A DNA stretch of 33,101 bases, from NCBI GenBank assembly GCA_001512545.1, contig LFSI01000067.1:1-33101 (forward strand), read 5' to 3'. Shown here one piece after another: positions 16,014 to 22,966 of the stretch. Source of the DNA: Clostridia bacterium DTU065. GTDB lineage: Bacteria > Bacillota > DTU065. The notes under the pieces are model-generated. The model did not search any database and had not been told where the DNA came from. It was given only the letters and a program-made list of their open reading frames with translations. Each line of letters begins with the position of its first letter. The stretch's first letter is position 1. A program made the position numbers and the translations under genes.

Positions 16014-16946
16014 CTATTCAACGGTGGAGTTAAGTTCTACTAAAGACTCTAGCACCTTCAGCGCATCTCTTTCACTCAGCCGTCCCACAAGGGTCATGAT
16101 CCGGTCGTCCTGTACCAGCTGATACACGCGCATGTTGTCCTGGAAGGTTACGGAAAGCCGGCTTCGCTTCGGGGAACCCTTGTATGGGCTGACAAACAGA
16201 GAGTAGAACTCCGATCCGTCGCTGTAGCGGTAGACTACAAATAGATCATCTAGGTGCTCGTCGATATTGACATCTATTAAAACCCATTGTGGTGGGAGCC
16301 ATTCGGGATAGTAGACCTCTTGGATGTTGCTTTTGCGGAGCATTTCGCTAACAAGTGCCTTCTCCCAAGCTTTGCGATCAGAAAGCACCACGAAGCCTTC
16401 AGGTACATCAAAAGTCCCTTCTTCAAACTGAGGATTAAGCCTAATGTTCCTCCGATCTCTGACCTGGACTAGATGCCCGCTTCTGTAGAGCTCTTCGCGG
16501 AACACTGTCATATTTGCGGCGCTAATGAACTGTCTAGCTTGATAAGGCACTGATTCTGCAACAAGGGTCAGGATCAACACGTCAATACCGTCAAAGGTGT
16601 TCTTTGACACTTGGGTAGGCACCCAACTTACCAGTTGGTCGCTTGCAAGACTCTTGTAGACGTAAGGAATGTTTTCCATCCATAGGTAATCTGTGTAGTC
16701 GATTTTGAGCTCAACTTGGAGCACTTCATCACCGTAGTAGCCGGTCTCCTCTCTCCTTATCGTGCTGGCATTCTTTCTGAAGACGTTGAAATAGCGGACC
16801 GAAACACCTTGTGCTTCTGTTGTTACCACTATTTCATCATAGGTAACTGGGACGTTTTCTGTGACTTTTACGTTTTCCCAAACTTCAAAAGGAGTTTGGG
16901 CGTAGGTGTTTAACGTTAGAAATAGAAATAGTGCGACCAGAAGCAT
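16014..16946 (-). CDS. RseB/MucB-like periplasmic regulator of the ECF sigma system
   Basis: About 310 residues with a signal peptide (LLVALFLFLTLNTYA). The first half is a LolA-like beta-sheet domain (TYDEIVVTTEAQGVSVRYFNVFRK...). The last third matches the C-terminal domain of MucB/RseB: YPEWLPPQWVLIDVNIDEH, VVYRYSDGSEFYSLFVSPYKG (compare RseB lyYSDGL.sfSVFv) and RIMTLVGRLSERDALKVLESL. In proteobacteria RseB binds the periplasmic part of anti-sigma RseA and senses lipopolysaccharide or mislocalised lipoproteins. The setting directly after sigma and anti-sigma genes supports the same role here. GGGAG 8 bases before ATG 16946 fixes the start; an in-frame TTG at 16961 would add a Lys to the signal peptide. 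Confidence 0.75.
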   Translation of the reverse strand: MLLVALFLFLTLNTYAQTPFEVWENVKVTENVPVTYDEIVVTTEAQGVSVRYFNVFRKNASTIRREETGYYGDEVLQVELKIDYTDYLWMENIPYVYKSLASDQLVSWVPTQVSKNTFDGIDVLILTLVAESVPYQARQFISAANMTVFREELYRSGHLVQVRDRRNIRLNPQFEEGTFDVPEGFVVLSDRKAWEKALVSEMLRKSNIQEVYYPEWLPPQWVLIDVNIDEHLDDLFVVYRYSDGSEFYSLFVSPYKGSPKRSRLSVTFQDNMRVYQLVQDDRIMTLVGRLSERDALKVLESLVELNSTVE

Positions 16947-16951
16947 CGACT

Positions 16952-17350
16952 TCACTCCCAAGAAACCAAAGTGATCGGCGCAGTGCTTTGACTTCTGACG
17001 TAATCTTTGTGGTTATTGTAGAAGTATTGGAGTTCTTCTTCCATCTCAGCAACACTACTCTGGTTGTAGCGAAGGCCGAAGAAAACGGCACTTCCCGCAA
17101 CAAGTAGCACTACTACAGCAGCCGCTGCCCACCTGTAGTTCTTTCTAGATATTGTTGGATTGTACATGTTTGGGATGGGGAGGTCTGTCTCTGCAAGAAC
17201 GTTGAACTTGCGAATGAGCTTCTCGAGACGTGCCACTTCAATTCTGCAGGTTAGGCAATCCTGAAGGTGAGTTTCGATCTTCTGCATTTCAGATAGGGTT
17301 AATTCTCTATCTACATATGCTGACAGGTTTTCATGACTAGGACATCTCAT
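16952..17350 (-). CDS. Transmembrane anti-sigma factor, zf-HC2 type
   Basis: About 132 residues. The N-terminal zinc-finger domain has Cys and His in CPSHENLSAYVDREL followed by HLQDCLTC, the H-x3-C-x2-C signature of ZAS/zf-HC2 anti-sigma factors. A single membrane helix follows (WAAAAVVVLLVAGSAVFFGL) and then about 40 extracytoplasmic residues. It should hold the neighbouring ECF sigma factor at the membrane and release it on a periplasmic signal, with the RseB-like product as sensor partner. ATG 17350 lies five bases past the sigma stop. A TTG at 17359 overlapping that stop is possible, but its GGAGG is only three bases away. Translational coupling is likely in either case. Confidence 0.88.
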   Translation of the reverse strand: MRCPSHENLSAYVDRELTLSEMQKIETHLQDCLTCRIEVARLEKLIRKFNVLAETDLPIPNMYNPTISRKNYRWAAAAVVVLLVAGSAVFFGLRYNQSSVAEMEEELQYFYNNHKDYVRSQSTAPITLVSWE

Positions 17351-17355
17351 TTCAC

Positions 17356-17931
17356 TCAAACACCTCCCTCGAGCATGGATCTGACCTTTCTCCTGGCGTA
17401 AAACAGCCGCGACTTTACAGTTCCAACTACTATCCCCAACACATCTGCGACTTCTTGGTAGGTCAGCTGCTCTAAATCGTGGAGTACTAAAACCGCTCTC
17501 TGTTCCGGCGGTAGTTTGGCTATTGCCATTCTCAGTTTATCCAAGTCATCTCTAATCTCTGCCCGTTCGCTTGGTTCGAAGTCTAGCGAAGGAACCTCTT
17601 TGTTTGTTTCGCTGCTAAGCCAGTCCAAGGAAAAAAGATGCCTCCAGCTGCGTCTGCTTTTCTTTCTCAGGTAGTCCTGACACACATTGGTTGTGATCCG
17701 GTAGATCCAGGTTCCGATGCTGCATGCCCCTTTGAAAGAACCCATGGACTTATAGAGCTGCATTAATGCTTCCTGGACCAAATCGTCGGCATCTTCAGGA
17801 CCAGCTAAGCGACAAACCAGACGATACATCTTTCCCGAGTACTCCGTGCAGAGCTGGGCATATGCGTCTTCGTCGCCAGCTTTGAGCTTCTGCACCAGAG
17901 AATGATCTTTTAACCTTTCCTCTAAAGCCAT
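17356..17931 (-). CDS. ECF-type RNA polymerase sigma factor (sigma-70 family)
   Basis: About 191 residues. Region 2 has YSGKMYRLVCRLAGPEDADDLVQEALMQLYKSM and GTWIYRITTNVCQDYLRKKSR, which melts and reads the -10 element. Region 4 has LPPEQRAVLVLHDLEQLTYQEVADVLGIVVGTVKSRLFYARRKV, the helix-turn-helix for the -35. Between them is a charged linker (about 95-120). Regions 1 and 3 are absent, as in extracytoplasmic-function sigma factors. ATG 17931 has AGGTGG 8 bases upstream; the in-frame GTG at 17943 would place that site inside the gene. It heads the sigma / anti-sigma / RseB-like cluster and has an ECF-type promoter of its own, so self-activation is likely. Confidence 0.92.
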   Translation of the reverse strand: MALEERLKDHSLVQKLKAGDEDAYAQLCTEYSGKMYRLVCRLAGPEDADDLVQEALMQLYKSMGSFKGACSIGTWIYRITTNVCQDYLRKKSRRSWRHLFSLDWLSSETNKEVPSLDFEPSERAEIRDDLDKLRMAIAKLPPEQRAVLVLHDLEQLTYQEVADVLGIVVGTVKSRLFYARRKVRSMLEGGV

Positions 17932-17978
17932 GTTCCTTACCACCTTTACTTAGCAGCCTAAAAACATTACTATATTTA

Positions 17979-18005
17979 TAGACGCACTACAGTTCTAATT
18001 GTTCA
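17979..18005 (-). promoter_or_regulatory. ECF-type promoter, probably autoregulated
   Basis: On the minus strand TGAAC (plus 18001-18005), a 16-base spacer and CGTCTA (17979-17984), followed by an AT-rich start region. The GAAC -35 core and CGTC -10 at 16-base spacing is the common ECF promoter form. It lies 48 bases before the sigma factor start codon. Confidence 0.6.
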
Positions 18006-18156
18006 AACCCATACTTAAAGAAGCTATTCGCAAAAAGTGTCTGAATCACCTGCTGGGCTGTGTATAGCCGCGTACAAAGCGGGGTATCCTGCGTTTAGAA
18101 AGCGTCGCGCTTTTTAACGGATAGATGTCAAATTCATATCTCAAGGAGGCTTTACT

Positions 18157-18342
18157 ATGGAAGTAAGGATCGATCCTGATTTGTGTATCGCTTGTGGCCT
18201 ATGTGAAGAGATCTGCCCTGAAGTTTTTGAGTTAGGAGACCGCGATCACGCTGTCGTCATCGGGGATCCTGAAGGTTATGAAGACGAGGTTAGAGAAGCA
18301 GCCGAAAGCTGCCCAACATCTGCTATCATTGTCGAAGAGTAA
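18157..18342 (+). CDS. Single-cluster [4Fe-4S] ferredoxin
   Basis: A 61-residue acidic protein of the monocluster ferredoxin type seen in Thermotoga and Clostridia. Cluster ligands are Cys10, Cys13 and Cys16 in CIACGLC plus Cys52 in SCPTSAI; Cys20 is the usual extra cysteine before Pro. The second disulfide cysteine of the Thermotoga protein (near residue 43) is absent. It would carry low-potential electrons to cytosolic redox enzymes. AAGGAGG at 18143-18149 is an ideal ribosome-binding site. It is monocistronic, closed by the terminator at 18419-18452. Confidence 0.93.
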   Translation: MEVRIDPDLCIACGLCEEICPEVFELGDRDHAVVIGDPEGYEDEVREAAESCPTSAIIVEE

Positions 18343-18418
18343 CTTGTTTCGGAGTTAAGAGGATAGAAACTTAGGTTTTTCTTGAAGTACATCTCCAGAT
18401 TAGTCTTTTACGATAATT

Positions 18419-18452
18419 AAAAGTGGAGCGCCTATTTGCGCTCCACTTTTTT
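18419..18452. terminator. Bidirectional terminator
   Basis: AGTGGAGCG-CCTATTTG-CGCTCCACT with six T's on the plus side and four T's on the minus side. It serves the ferredoxin gene (+) and the convergent phosphodiester glycosidase gene (-). Confidence 0.85.
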
Positions 18453-18458
18453 CTAATT

Positions 18459-20678
18459 CTACTCTAAAATACCCTCCCAGAGCTCTGCTGGTATTTCTTG
18501 AGGCAGAATGATCTCCAGGTCATCTACGTAAATTGCGCCGGTATCCTGAAGTTCTGGCTTTGCTTCCACCAGATAGATGCGGTTCAGCTTAATCGGGAAC
18601 ATCAAGTCTTGCGGAATCTCGGTGGATACGTACTTCCAGCCCACCCAGTCCACGTTCAGTGCTAGGTCAAGGACCTTATTTGCACCAGTTGCGTCTTTAA
18701 CTTCGGCTCTAAACCAGTGTCCATTGCCATCGCCGTAGATCCAGACGCCAAGAGATAGAGGTCTTCCCGGCAGTTCTTTGTTGAAGTTCAGGTAGGCAGC
18801 TCTTGTTGCTGTGGTTGTGGTGAAGTCGTAGCTGAGCTTGGCTGAAAGGTTGCCACTTCTTGCTTTTTCATCCACAAACTCCAAGTTGGCCCATACTACT
18901 GCAGGATAGACGCTGACCGTCCATTGTGACGGATCCTCAAAGTCGCTGAGAAGAATCGTTTGTGAACCGATAGCCACGGGAATACCTGCGACAAGACCGC
19001 CTTTTCTGGCGACAATGACGCCGGTTCCGTCTTTAGTGGCAACAAACTTATTACCGCGAATTTCTCCTACATCACCGCGGACCTCCAGGGTGACTTCGGT
19101 GGGATTGAAGTAGCCCACATGGCCGTTGATATCTGTTGCTTTGACCTTCAGCTCAACGCTGTCGCCAGCTGATGTGGAGATCTCACCTGGTTCGATCTCC
19201 AGTTTTTGAATCTCGTCGAGAATGCGAATCTGTTGAGTGGCCACAAGGTCAGTTCCTGCAACCTTTGCTGAAAGGATGGCCACCCCTGGTTCGATGGGTC
19301 TAATAAAACCGTACTCGACCTTTGCTATTTCAGGTTCTACTTCCCAAACCACTTTAGCGTTGTCTATAAGACTTCCATCAGCGGCGTAGACAATGGCGTT
19401 GACCCTCTGCATGTCGCTCATCAGCGGAATGTTAAAGGTCTCGCCGGCAAACGACTGGAACTTGCCGTCTTTTTCCATTTGAACGATGGCATTGTAGGCG
19501 CTGGAATCCTCAACATCGATAAAAATGCCGATTCCGTTTGGCACCCTACGCTCGCTGCCATCGGAAGGTCTGTTCACAACAGTGTACTGATCGGTTCCCG
19601 GCTTTCTAACTACCATAGCGCTAGATCCGCCGCCGTCGAGGTTCAGCGCTTTGTAAGCTCCGAGTTCCTTTTGGAAGAAGTAGGCTAACTCATCGAGAGT
19701 GAAGCCCCTGCTTCTGGAGGAACGGCCATCGACAACTACGAGCCAGATTTTCTTGCCGTCTTTACTGATACCCAGAGCGGTGCGCGGGTTAATGCCGGAA
19801 ATATCGCTTGGTTGAATCGGAACAACATAGCCTCGATCTACAAGAAGAGGCTGTCCGCCAATCATGGACTGCAGGTTATCCAGAGAAGGATCTGCATAGA
19901 CGTTGAACTTCACTGTCTCTCCAACTTTGGCCACCGAGCGGAGAAACTCCGCATCCTGGTTGCTGCCTGCAATGACAAATCCACCCTCTGGAATAGGCAC
20001 TGCTGGTTGTTTGGTTCTTACATCAACGATTTTGTTTTCGCCATCGACTACAACTTCTGTGTAATCCCAGGCGTTTTTGATCATGATGCTGTTTGCGCCA
20101 GGCGTTGTTTTGTAGAAGTTAGCATCATAAACTACGGTTCTGGTCCAAGAAAAGTCCACTTCACAGTTGAATGCCTCGATGTTTTTCCTGGTACCGTCTT
20201 CAAAAATCACGTTGGTAAGGAAAACCGGTGTGATCAGATCTGCGATGTTTTCAATATCGATGGCAAAGTGAGTCCATCCGGTCAAACCCGGAGCTGGAGT
20301 CTTGATCAACCTGCCATCGGACATTTGACCTCCAATAGGTGCTCCTGTACTGGATATCAGGAAGAAGTCTGCATTTACCGCAGCGATTGCACCAGAGTCT
20401 TTGGTCATTTTGCTCATGGTCTGGGTTTTGCCCAGTCCCTCGCTGCTGTAAATCGCATCAACTTTGACTCCTTCAACGCTGAGATCGGCTTCGAGAATGA
20501 AGATATCGACCCAGCCCGAATCGGTTTGAATACGCTTTTCGGTGAGAGTCACGCCGCGAGCGATCTCTTCGGTCTTAGACTCTTCGGAGACGACCTTGTA
20601 CGCAGCACAACCGGTGAGTGCAACTGACATCAAGAGCAGAAGAACAACAATTAACCGTGTTATGTTCTTTTTGTTCAC
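18459..20678 (-). CDS. Lipoprotein with phosphodiester glycosidase (NAGPA) domain, Ig-like region and C-terminal carbohydrate-binding-like domain
   Basis: About 739 residues. A signal sequence LIVVLLLLMSVALTGC ends in the lipobox L-T-G-C (Cys24). The NAGPA-type domain spans roughly residues 75-400, with AAVNADFFLISSTGAPIGG, NPRTALGISKDGKKIWLVVVDGR and the hallmark ALNLDGGGSSAMVV. In animals this domain removes GlcNAc from mannose-6-phosphate; bacterial versions cleave phosphodiester-linked sugars in the envelope or exopolymers. Two Ig-like stretches follow (AKVVWEVEPEIAKVEYGFIRPIEPG; GEISTSAGDSVELKVKATD). The final 150 residues (DFEDPSQWTVSVYPA...YVDDLEI) look like a carbohydrate-binding beta-sandwich. 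The open frame extends to 20894, but GTG 20678 with GGAGG 9 bases upstream and a clean lipoprotein signal is the start. Confidence 0.87.
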   Translation of the reverse strand: MNKKNITRLIVVLLLLMSVALTGCAAYKVVSEESKTEEIARGVTLTEKRIQTDSGWVDIFILEADLSVEGVKVDAIYSSEGLGKTQTMSKMTKDSGAIAAVNADFFLISSTGAPIGGQMSDGRLIKTPAPGLTGWTHFAIDIENIADLITPVFLTNVIFEDGTRKNIEAFNCEVDFSWTRTVVYDANFYKTTPGANSIMIKNAWDYTEVVVDGENKIVDVRTKQPAVPIPEGGFVIAGSNQDAEFLRSVAKVGETVKFNVYADPSLDNLQSMIGGQPLLVDRGYVVPIQPSDISGINPRTALGISKDGKKIWLVVVDGRSSRSRGFTLDELAYFFQKELGAYKALNLDGGGSSAMVVRKPGTDQYTVVNRPSDGSERRVPNGIGIFIDVEDSSAYNAIVQMEKDGKFQSFAGETFNIPLMSDMQRVNAIVYAADGSLIDNAKVVWEVEPEIAKVEYGFIRPIEPGVAILSAKVAGTDLVATQQIRILDEIQKLEIEPGEISTSAGDSVELKVKATDINGHVGYFNPTEVTLEVRGDVGEIRGNKFVATKDGTGVIVARKGGLVAGIPVAIGSQTILLSDFEDPSQWTVSVYPAVVWANLEFVDEKARSGNLSAKLSYDFTTTTATRAAYLNFNKELPGRPLSLGVWIYGDGNGHWFRAEVKDATGANKVLDLALNVDWVGWKYVSTEIPQDLMFPIKLNRIYLVEAKPELQDTGAIYVDDLEIILPQEIPAELWEGILE

Positions 20679-20940
20679 TAAACCCTTCCTCCCCCGTAAA
20701 GTAACTGCAAATTTCTGTTTATAACTTTCCCTTAGTGCAAGAAATTTCCTGCATAACATGATCTTTAACGAATAGCAATCTTCCTGTGCTTTCCCTGAAG
20801 GCTTGCCTACAAGTAAGCACCGGCGAAGTTTCAGGTCTGTTTTGTAAAAAGCGTGCACTTCAAGGTGCATAGCATCTGTCATCTGAGCTTGCACCTGGTG
20901 GTTTGAAAACAGCAGGCAGCCGAAGTATGTACTCAGCGTA
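20679..20940 (-). other. Leader region of the glycosidase lipoprotein gene
   Basis: The reading frame stays open here, but without signal-peptide logic. A plausible promoter on the minus strand is TTGCTA, 17 bases, TATGCA (near 20755-20785). A GGTGCA...TGCACC inverted repeat lies near 20870-20895. No gene is called. Confidence 0.3.
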
Positions 20941-21001
20941 AAAAAAGAAAGGGCTGCTAGAAGACGACCGTTCTGGTCACTTCCTGCTGCCCTTTTCTTT
21001 A
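20941..21001 (-). terminator. Intrinsic terminator of the CAP-domain gene
   Basis: AGGGC-TGC...AAG and CTT-CCTGCTGCCCT form the outer stem, with GACC/GGTC inside. An A run at 20941-20946 gives the U tract on the minus strand, and TTTTCTTT follows on the plus side. Confidence 0.7.
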
Positions 21002-21004
21002 CGG

Positions 21005-21694
21005 CTACTTAATTGCAAAGATCTGAGTCACCATGACTCCGGATTTGTAGCGTACGACGCCGATACCCACGTGGGTGTATGCAGAATAGAGAATGTTCGA
21101 GCGGTGTCCGTCGCTTGCCATAAGGCGGTAGTGAGAGATCTCTGCGCTCTGGCTCTTTGCCAGGTTCTCACCTGCTCCTCTGAAGCTGTAGCCAAAGGAT
21201 CTCAGCATGTTAGATACGCTACCGTAGGTTGGCGACTCGTGAGCGAAGTAGTTGTTATCTACAAGATCCTGACTCTTGATCCTCGCGATGCGGTCAAGCT
21301 CTGGATCGCGGATCAAAGGTCTTACGCCCGCTTTGGCACGCTCTTCGTTAATCTTATTGAACATCCAATCCTCAGATGCAGAAAGCCCTGCAGGAGCGGA
21401 AGGTGTGCTTGGAGTTGGCTTAGGTTCAGGAACCTGTGGCTTAGGTTCTGGCACCTGCGGCTTTGGCTCTGGAGTTGGTATAGGTTGTTGTTCTTCTGGT
21501 TGAGGAACAGGTGCAGGAGTCTCGCTTGGGCTTGTCCCAAAAATCTTGTCAAAATAGCTGTTTAAATAGCGGGGAACCTTTACCTGATAACCAGACCAGT
21601 TGTAGGTGGCAGCTGAAGCAGGCATCGCATACAGAACCAATACAGTTACAGCAACAAGGACTGAAATACCAAATCTATTCAAGAGTTGTCTCAT
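21005..21694 (-). CDS. Secreted CAP (SCP/YkwD-like) domain protein with proline-rich linker
   Basis: About 229 residues. A signal peptide (ISVLVAVTVLVLYAMPASAA) is followed by a short segment and a Pro/Glu/Lys-rich linker with two and a half copies of PKPQVPE. The C-terminal CAP domain (about 110-229) has FNKINEERAKAGVRPLIRDPELDRIARIKSQDLVDNNYFAHESPTYG, AGENLAKSQSA, and HRSNILYSAYTHVGIGVV. The two conserved His (FAHESP, GHRSN) and Glu (GENL) form the usual CAP cavity. Such YkwD-like proteins are secreted or coat-associated in Bacilli and Clostridia, and their activity is mostly unknown. ATG 21694 with GGAGG upstream is preferred over the longer open frame to 21784. Confidence 0.9.
   Translation of the reverse strand: MRQLLNRFGISVLVAVTVLVLYAMPASAATYNWSGYQVKVPRYLNSYFDKIFGTSPSETPAPVPQPEEQQPIPTPEPKPQVPEPKPQVPEPKPTPSTPSAPAGLSASEDWMFNKINEERAKAGVRPLIRDPELDRIARIKSQDLVDNNYFAHESPTYGSVSNMLRSFGYSFRGAGENLAKSQSAEISHYRLMASDGHRSNILYSAYTHVGIGVVRYKSGVMVTQIFAIK
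21417..21472. repeat. Tandem 21-bp repeat coding for PKPQVPE units
   Basis: Two full units (21417-21437, 21438-21458) and a 14-base partial one encode the linker of the CAP protein in the reverse direction. Such in-frame repeats can change copy number by slippage. Confidence 0.75.
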
Positions 21695-21719
21695 CTTCTC
21701 TCCTCCTTTGAACGATCTG

Positions 21720-21749
21720 ATTATACAGGCATAGAGTACTACAGGGCAA
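21720..21749 (-). promoter_or_regulatory. Promoter of the CAP-domain gene
   Basis: On the minus strand TTGCCC (plus 21744-21749), an 18-base spacer and a perfect TATAAT (21720-21725). It lies 25 bases before the preferred start codon. Confidence 0.5.
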
Positions 21750-21891
21750 AAGGGGTGAACAGAGGTCATTCTGCTTGAAAACAAATTACTCTTGGTATGG
21801 TCTGCGTAGTTGATGCTTGATTAAAATGCATACCCCATACCTGAAACGATCATTTCTGTTAAAACTTGAGAGTGGAAAGCAATCTACCTGC

Positions 21892-21917
21892 ACCCCTGAA
21901 GACCTATTTCATACTAT
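21892..21917 (+). promoter_or_regulatory. Possible sigma-K/sigma-E-like promoter of the cysteine-rich protein
   Basis: AC at 21892-21893, 16 bases, then CATACTAT at 21910-21917. This fits the mother-cell sigma-K pattern AC-(16/17)-CATAnnnT. It lies 47 bases before the start codon. The motif is short, so chance is possible. Confidence 0.25.
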
Positions 21918-21964
21918 GTTACTAGAAGGCTATGCCTTCAGACGTGGTCAAGGAGGCTATGTTC

Positions 21965-22612
21965 ATGACGAATAAAGTGGTCAGAACCCACTGGGCACCA
22001 GGATCGACCTGCCCAGGACCTATATTAGACCAAAGAAACGTGCCACCACCAATTGAGATCGTCTGCATCTTCGTTCAAAAGATCTATGATGCCTGTTCGC
22101 AACGGGAATGTGAAGAGTTCGTCTTCAATGTGGAAAGACCGGTCTCCCGCATTGTGAGCTGCCAGATCGTCCCAGGCAGCGTAAGGGCTCTTCAGACTTG
22201 CATTACCCAGTTCGACGGCGGTCCACTTGCCAGAGTTGACGCTACGATCGGTGCAGATGTCAGCGTCACCTACATTGCAACCGACGGAACCGAAGTGACC
22301 ATCGTTCGCTGCGTCTCTTTCAGCAAAGCGGTTCTCCTATATGCACCTGAGGTAGATAACTTCGACTACGAAGTTCTTACCGAAGCAGTCTTTGAATGCT
22401 TGGCATCGAGAATCACATCAGATGGTGACCTTGCAGTCTTTATCGGTGCCTTTATCATCCTCAAGACCGGCCTCTATGTGCAGCTGCTCGTTCCATCCTA
22501 CGGCTTCTGTCCGGTACCGGTAGAATGCGAAGAACTCCCAGACCAGCCCAATGTCTGCATCGAGTTCGAAACCAGACCATTCCCGGATTTCTATCCGCCA
22601 CAGCTGATCTAA
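21965..22612 (+). CDS. Cysteine-rich protein, spore-coat-like, unknown function
   Basis: About 215 residues with no signal peptide or membrane helix and many cysteines, several paired in motifs (IVCIFVQKIYDACSQRECEEF, VSCQIVPGS, LQTCITQFDGG, PVECEELPDQPNVCIEF). The segment VxKIYDACxQRxC is one I associate with clostridial proteins related to the DUF3794/coat group, but this is from memory and not certain. Beta-rich repeats alternate with short loops, which would suit a cross-linked structural protein. The start is ATG 21965, 8 bases after GGAGG (21952-21956); upstream ATGs at 21932 and 21959 are badly spaced. It is followed by a long terminator at 22672-22732. Confidence 0.7.
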   Translation: MTNKVVRTHWAPGSTCPGPILDQRNVPPPIEIVCIFVQKIYDACSQRECEEFVFNVERPVSRIVSCQIVPGSVRALQTCITQFDGGPLARVDATIGADVSVTYIATDGTEVTIVRCVSFSKAVLLYAPEVDNFDYEVLTEAVFECLASRITSDGDLAVFIGAFIILKTGLYVQLLVPSYGFCPVPVECEELPDQPNVCIEFETRPFPDFYPPQLI

Positions 22613-22966
22613 AAAGCAGCATGCGGTTGCTGCGCCTGCTACTCAGGTCCTTGAAAAACTTCTTTAAAGCCAGAAAAGACCAGATCCACCTGAGCACCTG
22701 TGCTTCCGGTGACTGGTCTTCTCTTGTTTTTCCGTGTATTACGAGCAGCAACCCACGTTCCGCAATCAAGTCCAGTTTGTCTGTAAACGCTTCGGCTACG
22801 TTTTTTCGACCAAGAAACCGTCCTTTCAAAAAAGCAAAAAGGCAAGATTAAATAATAGTTGAGTTGTACTTGCTGCCTATGCAGGAGAATAAAAACATGA
22901 AGTAAATCAGAAAGGTAAGTTTGCAAAACCCTGGACTCTCTATGTTGATTCGTAAGGAGTGAGCTT
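22613..22966 (+). other. Intergenic region between cysteine-rich and GNAT genes
   Basis: It holds the terminator at 22672-22732 and a leader for the GNAT gene. In the leader, AGGAG (22883-22887) precedes a two-codon frame ATG-AAG-TAA (22897-22905). No full gene is supported. Confidence 0.4.
22672..22732 (+). terminator. Long multi-step terminator hairpin
   Basis: AGAAAAGACCAG pairs with CTGGTCTTCTCT, CACC with GGTG, and AGCAC with GTGCT around a CT loop. TGTTTTT follows. It ends the cysteine-rich protein transcript. Confidence 0.75.

Noticed and set aside
18098-18116. Small AAAGCG-TCG-CGCTTTTT hairpin before the ferredoxin gene
   Set aside because: A three-base loop and a six-pair stem are too weak to call a terminator, and no transcript would need it there.
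20679-20894. N-terminal extension of the glycosidase lipoprotein
   Set aside because: It would bury the lipoprotein signal 70 residues inside the protein; the GTG at 20678 has a strong ribosome-binding site.
21071-21565. 164-codon plus-strand frame rich in Leu/Arg/Trp
   Set aside because: Antisense shadow of the CAP gene; the repeats are the reverse of the PKPQVPE linker.
22461-22829. 122-codon minus-strand frame over the terminator at 22672-22732
   Set aside because: It overlaps the cysteine-rich gene and a strong terminator, and has no supported start.
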